64,000 nt of DNA. It comes from Streptomyces violaceoruber (lineage in GTDB: Bacteria > Actinomycetota > Actinomycetes > Streptomycetales > Streptomycetaceae). The stretch covers positions 1 to 64,000 of the forward strand of contig JODI01000021.1 in NCBI GenBank assembly GCA_000720805.1. Reading direction: 5' to 3'. Shown here piece by piece: positions 59,843 to 64,000 of this stretch. The position numbers and the translations under genes are program-made. The notes under the pieces are model-generated. The model was not told where the DNA came from. It worked only from the letters and a program-made list of their open reading frames with translations, and did not search any database. Position 1 is the first letter of the stretch, and every line of letters begins with the position of its first letter.

Positions 59843-59908
59843 GACGGCCCTCCAGCTCGGCCGACCCGGCCGGCGGGAGGGCCGTTTCGCCGTGCGGGGC
59901 GCGGAGGG
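59843..59908. repeat. Copy of an ADP-ribosylglycohydrolase gene segment; nearby 8-bp tandem repeat
   Basis: About 65 bp here closely match 60168-60233, which lies inside the 3' part of the glycohydrolase gene. The copy could also form a hairpin (ACGGCCCTCC/GGAGGGCCGT). At 59943-59974 there are four copies of GCGGTCAG. No gene is seen in 59807-60054. Confidence 0.65.
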
Positions 59909-60054
59909 GAGGTGCGGGTCCCGGCCGGGGCCTGCCGGCCCGGCGGTCAGGCGGTCAGGCGGTCAGGCGGTCAGGGCCTGCCGGCCCGGCGGGCGGGCGG
60001 GCGGTCGGGCGGTCCCGCTCAGGCAGTCAGACCGGCGGATGGCCGACGCGGCCG

Positions 60055-61281
60055 TCAGGCCCGCGGGTAACGGGCCAGCCACCCCGGTGACGACCCCGCA
60101 GGCCCGTGCAGCGCCGGGCCCTGGGTCATCTCCATCGCGAAGTCGTCGGCCAGCTCCAGCAACGTGGGACGGCCCTCCAGCTCGGCCAGCCAGGCCGGCG
60201 GGAGGGCCGTCTCGCCGTGCAGGGCGCCGAGGAGACCGCCGGTGAGGGCGCCGGCGGCGGCCGAGGGTCCGTCGTGGTTCACGGCGAGCCGCAGCCCGTG
60301 CCGTACGTCCTCCCCGACCAGCGCGCAGTACACGGCGGCCGACAGCAGCCCCTCCGCCGTGTCCTCCGCGAGGAGCTCCTCGACCCGGCCCGGGGTCGGC
60401 ATCCCCTGCCGTACCGCGCCCAGGGCGTGTTGCAGCGCGTCCGAGACGGGCTGGTGGCCGGTGCGGGCGGCGAGCAGCGCGAGCGCCCGCTGGACGGCCG
60501 TGTCCAGGCTCTCGCCGAGGGCGAGGGCGTGCACGATCACGGCGTACGCGCCCGCCGAGAGGTAGGCGGTCGGGTGGCCGTGGGTCTGCGCGGCGCACTC
60601 CACGGCGAGCTGGACGACCAGCTGCGGTTCCCAGCCGACGAGCAGCCCGAAGGGCGCGGACCGGGCGGCGGCCTCGGGCCCGGTCTCGGCCGGGTTCTTG
60701 GGTGACTCCAGCGTGCCCATCTTCTCGTCGCCGAGCCCGAGCAGGAGGGAGCGGGTGGGACCCCGCCGGGCGTACAGCCACTCCTCCCGCGCGAGCCACC
60801 CGTCCCCTTTGCGGCGCTCGTCGGGCCCCCAGTCACGCTGGGTGGCGGCCCAGCGCAGATACGCCCGGTGCAGATCGGTCGGCGGGTGCCAGGCGCCGGT
60901 GTCGCGGCGGACCTGGGCGCGTATCAGCCCGTCCACGGTGAACAGGGTGAGCTGCGTGAGGTGGGTGACGGCACCGCGCCGCCCGTACCCGAACCCGAGG
61001 TCGACGAGCCCCTCCGCCCCGTACGTCTCCCGGATCTCCGCCAGCCCGAGCCCGTCGACCGGCGCGCCCAACGCGTCTCCGACGGCCGCCCCCAGCAACG
61101 TGCCGCGCACCCTGCTCCGGAAGTCCTGCTGCTCGGCCCGCCCCCACACGGCCCCGGCTGTCGCACCCACCAAGACCTCCCACGGCACCGTCCGGACGTA
61201 CGACAGCTCAAGACTGTAATCGAACGGGGACGGTGGGTTCAGGGGGCGGATCTGGATGCGGGGTGTGGGGAAAGTGGTCAC
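60055..61281 (-). CDS. ADP-ribosylglycohydrolase family protein
   Basis: From GTG 61281 the product is 408 residues. The typical features are RGTLLGAAVGDALGAPVDGL near residue 75 and VNHDGPSAAAGALTGGLLGA near residue 340, which carry the acidic residues that bind the two magnesium ions. Such enzymes remove ADP-ribose from proteins or small molecules. The N-terminal 60 residues (PRIQIRPLNPPSPFDYSLEL) match a sequence often found in Streptomyces members, so I chose this start over upstream codons. Confidence 0.88.
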   Translation of the reverse strand: MTTFPTPRIQIRPLNPPSPFDYSLELSYVRTVPWEVLVGATAGAVWGRAEQQDFRSRVRGTLLGAAVGDALGAPVDGLGLAEIRETYGAEGLVDLGFGYGRRGAVTHLTQLTLFTVDGLIRAQVRRDTGAWHPPTDLHRAYLRWAATQRDWGPDERRKGDGWLAREEWLYARRGPTRSLLLGLGDEKMGTLESPKNPAETGPEAAARSAPFGLLVGWEPQLVVQLAVECAAQTHGHPTAYLSAGAYAVIVHALALGESLDTAVQRALALLAARTGHQPVSDALQHALGAVRQGMPTPGRVEELLAEDTAEGLLSAAVYCALVGEDVRHGLRLAVNHDGPSAAAGALTGGLLGALHGETALPPAWLAELEGRPTLLELADDFAMEMTQGPALHGPAGSSPGWLARYPRA

Positions 61282-61445
61282 AGGTGATCCCGGCTGGGCC
61301 CTGATCGGTCCGATATCAGCCGTACCAGGGCACATTGCAGAGGCACAGCTCACCCGCCGACTGCCGGACGAGGACCACGGTGAGGTGACCGCACCGTGAG
61401 CCCGAAGCGCGGCGATGATGTCGCTCCACCGCCAGTGGGAACGCA

Positions 61446-61748
61446 ATGACGGCTGCGATTCGCCACGAACGAGGCGGCGAAGGGATGGGCGAGCTGGGCG
61501 CGGAAGCGCCGGGGAACACCCGGCGCTGCTTCGAGGCACTGCGCGGCGCCCCTGAGTCCCGAGCGGATCCCGACCGACAGCACCGCCTGCGCGGTCGCCT
61601 GGCCGCAGGCAATCTCGGCGGTCTGGAGTATCCCCCGTGGGAGTACGAGGTGACAGCAGGCGGTCGTGTGCGCTACCTCGTCGACGAAGCCCGGCGCACA
61701 GTCCATATCGTTTACGCGTCCACCCGCCACCCCAAGGACGCCGAATAG
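61446..61748 (+). CDS. Small protein resembling a RelE/ParE-type toxin
   Basis: This 100-residue protein has QHRLRGRLAAGNLGGLEYPP and WEYEVTAGGRVRYLVDEARR followed by TVHIVYASTRHPKDAE, a beta-rich end that resembles RelE/ParE toxins. The N-terminal half is helical. No antitoxin gene is directly adjacent, and the similarity is weak. Confidence 0.5.
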   Translation: MTAAIRHERGGEGMGELGAEAPGNTRRCFEALRGAPESRADPDRQHRLRGRLAAGNLGGLEYPPWEYEVTAGGRVRYLVDEARRTVHIVYASTRHPKDAE

Positions 61749-61817
61749 CCCCAACTGCGGTTCTGTTCTGGCTCATTGCATGCTGCACACCCCCTCGCCG
61801 GGTGGAAAATGATCGGC

Positions 61818-62330
61818 ATGTCCACGACCCCCCGCACCCCCCGCAGCGCCCTTTCCCTCGGCGCCACCCTTCTCACCGCAACCGTCGCCCTCTACATGGC
61901 CCTCGTCGCCTTCGGGAACATCACCGACTTCGGCACCAACCAGCAGTTCGTCAGGCATGTCCTCGCGATGGATACGACGTTCAAGGACGACGACCTGATG
62001 TGGAGAGCCATCACCAGCAAGGGCCTTCAGGACGCTGCGTACATCGTCATCATCGTCTGGGAGACGCTTGCGGCCCTCGTCCTCGTCTACGGCACCTGGC
62101 TCTGGGCGCGGCACGACCAGGACCGTGCCCGCCGGTTCTCCACGTACGGCCTGCTCATGGTCATGCTGCTGTTCGGCGCCGGGTTCATCGCCATCGGCGG
62201 TGAGTGGTTCTCCATGTGGCAGTCGGAGGACTGGAACGGACTGGACGCCGCGATGCGGGTCTTCCTGCTGAGCGGAGTGGTGCTGGTGGTGGTCAACCTG
62301 CCGTTGCGCACGGAACGTTCCGCAGCCTGA
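61818..62330 (+). CDS. DUF2165 family membrane protein
   Basis: From ATG 61818 the product is 170 residues with four helices (LGATLLTATVALYMALVAFG, DAAYIVIIVWETLAALVLVYG, YGLLMVMLLFGAGFIAIGGE and FLLSGVVLVVVNLPL, shown in part). The segment NITDFGTNQQFVRHVLAMD and GEWFSMWQSEDWNG are typical of the family, whose role is unknown. A start nine bases earlier is also possible. Confidence 0.85.
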   Translation: MSTTPRTPRSALSLGATLLTATVALYMALVAFGNITDFGTNQQFVRHVLAMDTTFKDDDLMWRAITSKGLQDAAYIVIIVWETLAALVLVYGTWLWARHDQDRARRFSTYGLLMVMLLFGAGFIAIGGEWFSMWQSEDWNGLDAAMRVFLLSGVVLVVVNLPLRTERSAA

Positions 62331-62378
62331 CCGTCCCGCCTGACCCGCCTCTGCCGGACCGGCCCCACCTGACCGTCC

Positions 62379-62942
62379 CTACCTGACCACGACCACCGTC
62401 GTCCCGGTCTCTCCGAACGTCCACAGTGCCGACCCGTCCGCCTTGTTCATCCGGATGCCACTGGTCTGGATGCCCGAGGCGGGCGGGGGCGAGGAGCCGT
62501 CCACGGCGTTGGAGAAGGCGATCGAGCGGCCGGACTTGGCCGCGAAGTACAGAATGTGCTCGATCTCTACGCCGTCGGAGCCGGTGGTGGCCTCCGTGCG
62601 CTGGGAGATCGTGTAGTTGCCGGGGTCCGGGCCGACCGTGCCCGGCCACACCGCGAAGCTCCGGCGGGAGACGTCGCTCGCGTCGACCAGCCACACCCGC
62701 TTCTGGCCCAGGGAGTACACGACGCGCCGCCCGGTGCCGGAGTCGTCCGGCACCGCGGTGGGCCTCGCGGACTTCGACGCGGAGGGCTGCGGGTTCGCCG
62801 AGGCGCTCGGCCGGGCGGCCGTGGCGGTGGGGTGCGGACCCCGGTCCGCCTGCACGGTCAGCACGACGACCGCCGCGACCGCGCCCGCCGTCAGACCGGT
62901 CACCCAGACCCACGAGGGAAGCCGTCGGGCAGGCACGGGCAC
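62379..62942 (-). CDS. L,D-transpeptidase-like protein lacking the catalytic cysteine
   Basis: The 187-residue protein has an N-terminal transmembrane helix (WVWVTGLTAGAVAAVVVLTV) and a Ser/Ala/Pro-rich linker. The rest resembles a YkuD domain: RVVYSLGQKRVWLVDAS, then VWPGTVGPDPGNYTI and finally SGIQTSGIRMNKADGSALWT. In active enzymes the last part reads SHGCIRM; here the His-Gly-Cys is replaced by T-S-G, so transpeptidase chemistry is not expected. It may bind peptidoglycan or be a regulator. Confidence 0.7.
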   Translation of the reverse strand: MPVPARRLPSWVWVTGLTAGAVAAVVVLTVQADRGPHPTATAARPSASANPQPSASKSARPTAVPDDSGTGRRVVYSLGQKRVWLVDASDVSRRSFAVWPGTVGPDPGNYTISQRTEATTGSDGVEIEHILYFAAKSGRSIAFSNAVDGSSPPPASGIQTSGIRMNKADGSALWTFGETGTTVVVVR

Positions 62943-62960
62943 GCATCTCCTCAGGTACGA

Positions 62961-62980
62961 GACCCCTCACACGAGGGGTC
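62961..62980 (-). terminator. Hairpin after FO synthase
   Basis: GACCCCTC-ACAC-GAGGGGTC is a perfect 8-bp stem with a 4-nt loop, 47 bp after the FO synthase stop and 18 bp before the next start, so it can separate the two transcripts. Confidence 0.6.
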
Positions 62981-63026
62981 CGATCATCGTACTGTGAGCG
63001 GCCTGAGCTCCTCTCCGCCGTCCGGA

Positions 63027-64000
63027 TCAGTCCAGCACCGGCAGCAGCTCCGGCAGGTGCCCGTCCGAGACGGTCGCCGCCCGCTGCCGCTCCTCCGGGA
63101 CCTCCCCGTACAGCGTCGTGCGCGGCCTGGCCGGCCGGCCCGCCGCCTCCGCGACCGCGATCAGGTCCTTGACCGACTTGTACGAGCCGTAGGAGGAACC
63201 CGCCATCCGGGAGATCGTCTCCTCCATCAGCGTGCCGCCCAGGTCGTTCGCGCCCGAGCGGAGCATCTCCGCCGCGCCCTCCGTGCCCAGCTTCACCCAG
63301 CTGGTCTGGATGTTGGGGATGTGCGGGTGGAGGAGGAGACGGGCCATCGCCGTCACCGCCCGGTTGTCCCGCATGGTCGGGCCGGGGCGCGCGATGCCCG
63401 CCAGGTACACCGGCGCGTTCGTGTGGATGAACGGGAGGGTGACGAACTCCGTGAAGCCGCCCGTGCGTTGCTGGATACCGGCCAGTGTGCGCAGGTGGCC
63501 GAGCCAGTGCCGGGGCTGGTCCACATGCCCGTACATCATCGTCGACGACGAGCGGATGCCCAGTTCGTGCGCGGTCGTGACGACCTCGATCCAGGTCGCC
63601 GTGGGCAGCTTGCCCTTGGTGAGGATCCAGCGGACCTCGTCGTCGAGGATCTCGGCGGCCGTGCCGGGGATCGAGCCGAGGCCCGCCTCCTTCGCGGCCG
63701 TCAGCCACTCGCGGATGGACATGCCGGTGCGGGTCGCGCCGTTCACGACCTCCATCGGGGAGAAGGCGTGCACGTGCATCCCGGGGACGCGGGACTTCAC
63801 CGCGCGCGCGATGTCGAAGTACGCCGTCCCGGGCAGGTCCGGGTGGATGCCGCCCTGCATGCACACCTCCACCGCGCCGACGTCCCAGGCCTGCTGGGCG
63901 CGGTCGGCGACCTGCTCCATGGAGAGGGTGTACGCGTCGGCGTCCGTGCGGCGTTGCGCGAAGGCGCAGAAACGGCAGCCGGTGTAGCAGACGTTGGTGA
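63027..64000 (-). CDS. fbiC: FO synthase, CofH-type half (partial)
   Basis: The gene runs off the right edge; 324 codons are visible. The segment starts with [20 protein letters not shown], which holds the CxxxCxxC radical-SAM cluster motif, followed by [20 protein letters not shown] and [20 protein letters not shown]. These are typical of CofH, or the C-terminal half of bifunctional FbiC, which joins tyrosine to the ribityl-diaminouracil in coenzyme F420 synthesis. Whether the CofG half is fused cannot be seen here, so the symbol is provisional. Confidence 0.9.
   Translation of the reverse strand, partial: TNVCYTGCRFCAFAQRRTDADAYTLSMEQVADRAQQAWDVGAVEVCMQGGIHPDLPGTAYFDIARAVKSRVPGMHVHAFSPMEVVNGATRTGMSIREWLTAAKEAGLGSIPGTAAEILDDEVRWILTKGKLPTATWIEVVTTAHELGIRSSSTMMYGHVDQPRHWLGHLRTLAGIQQRTGGFTEFVTLPFIHTNAPVYLAGIARPGPTMRDNRAVTAMARLLLHPHIPNIQTSWVKLGTEGAAEMLRSGANDLGGTLMEETISRMAGSSYGSYKSVKDLIAVAEAAGRPARPRTTLYGEVPEERQRAATVSDGHLPELLPVLD

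Overview
The window looks like chromosomal DNA from a Streptomyces-type actinomycete. The DNA is very GC-rich, GTG starts and 4-bp start/stop overlaps are common, and the gene families are typical of the genus (an FxLD lanthipeptide locus, a DUF397/XRE pair, GPP34, a LAL regulator, FO synthase). The species cannot be named from the sequence alone.

1-2.2 kb is ordinary chromosome: the end of a sugar ABC permease, a zinc-dependent dehydrogenase and the decayed remains of an ABC ATPase. A complete tRNA-Arg(CCT) follows at 2229-2304.

2.3-21.2 kb is an integrated island. The 3' half of the tRNA, its terminator and some flanking sequence recur as a 110-bp imperfect direct repeat at 2260-2370 and 21169-21278. 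A truncated tyrosine-recombinase gene lies just inside the left repeat, and a second truncated copy lies beyond the right repeat. The left half of the island is a class I FxLD lanthipeptide operon on the minus strand: ATPase-like regulator, small zinc-ribbon protein, small hypothetical protein, precursor, LanB, LanC, and a fused bacteriocin-type/PCMT-type methyltransferase, with a hypothetical gene after a hairpin. A divergent HTH-TPR regulator and a GNAT acetyltransferase flank it. The right half has visibly lower GC at 14.1-16.4 kb. It carries a two-gene module of a reverse transcriptase and a membrane-anchored NUDIX-like protein resembling the SMODS-associated type, which I read as a candidate anti-phage system. 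Beyond it are a zinc-ribbon/RecA-like ATPase and several unknown genes.

21.3-33 kb is a mixed accessory region. It has a second integrase remnant, a family of short repeats (one pair inverted), a fused Ser/Thr kinase-TM-GH114 protein, a P-loop kinase, a serine hydrolase, an F420-reductase-like/IMPase-like pair divergent from a LysR gene, and a frameshifted membrane-protein gene.

33-44 kb holds a LAL regulator, a DHA2 exporter and many small membrane or envelope genes (YihY, SHOCT, DUF7144-like, diacylglycerol-kinase-like, MscL). From 44 to 64 kb the content is more core-like: RidA, an MFS/ArsR divergent pair with a clear operator, glutathione peroxidase, a DUF397/XRE pair, GPP34, a D-Ala-D-Ala carboxypeptidase with a very long acidic N-terminus, an SDR and its divergent partner, a Na+/solute symporter, an ADP-ribosylglycohydrolase, an L,D-transpeptidase-like protein without the catalytic cysteine, and the CofH half of FO synthase running off the right edge.
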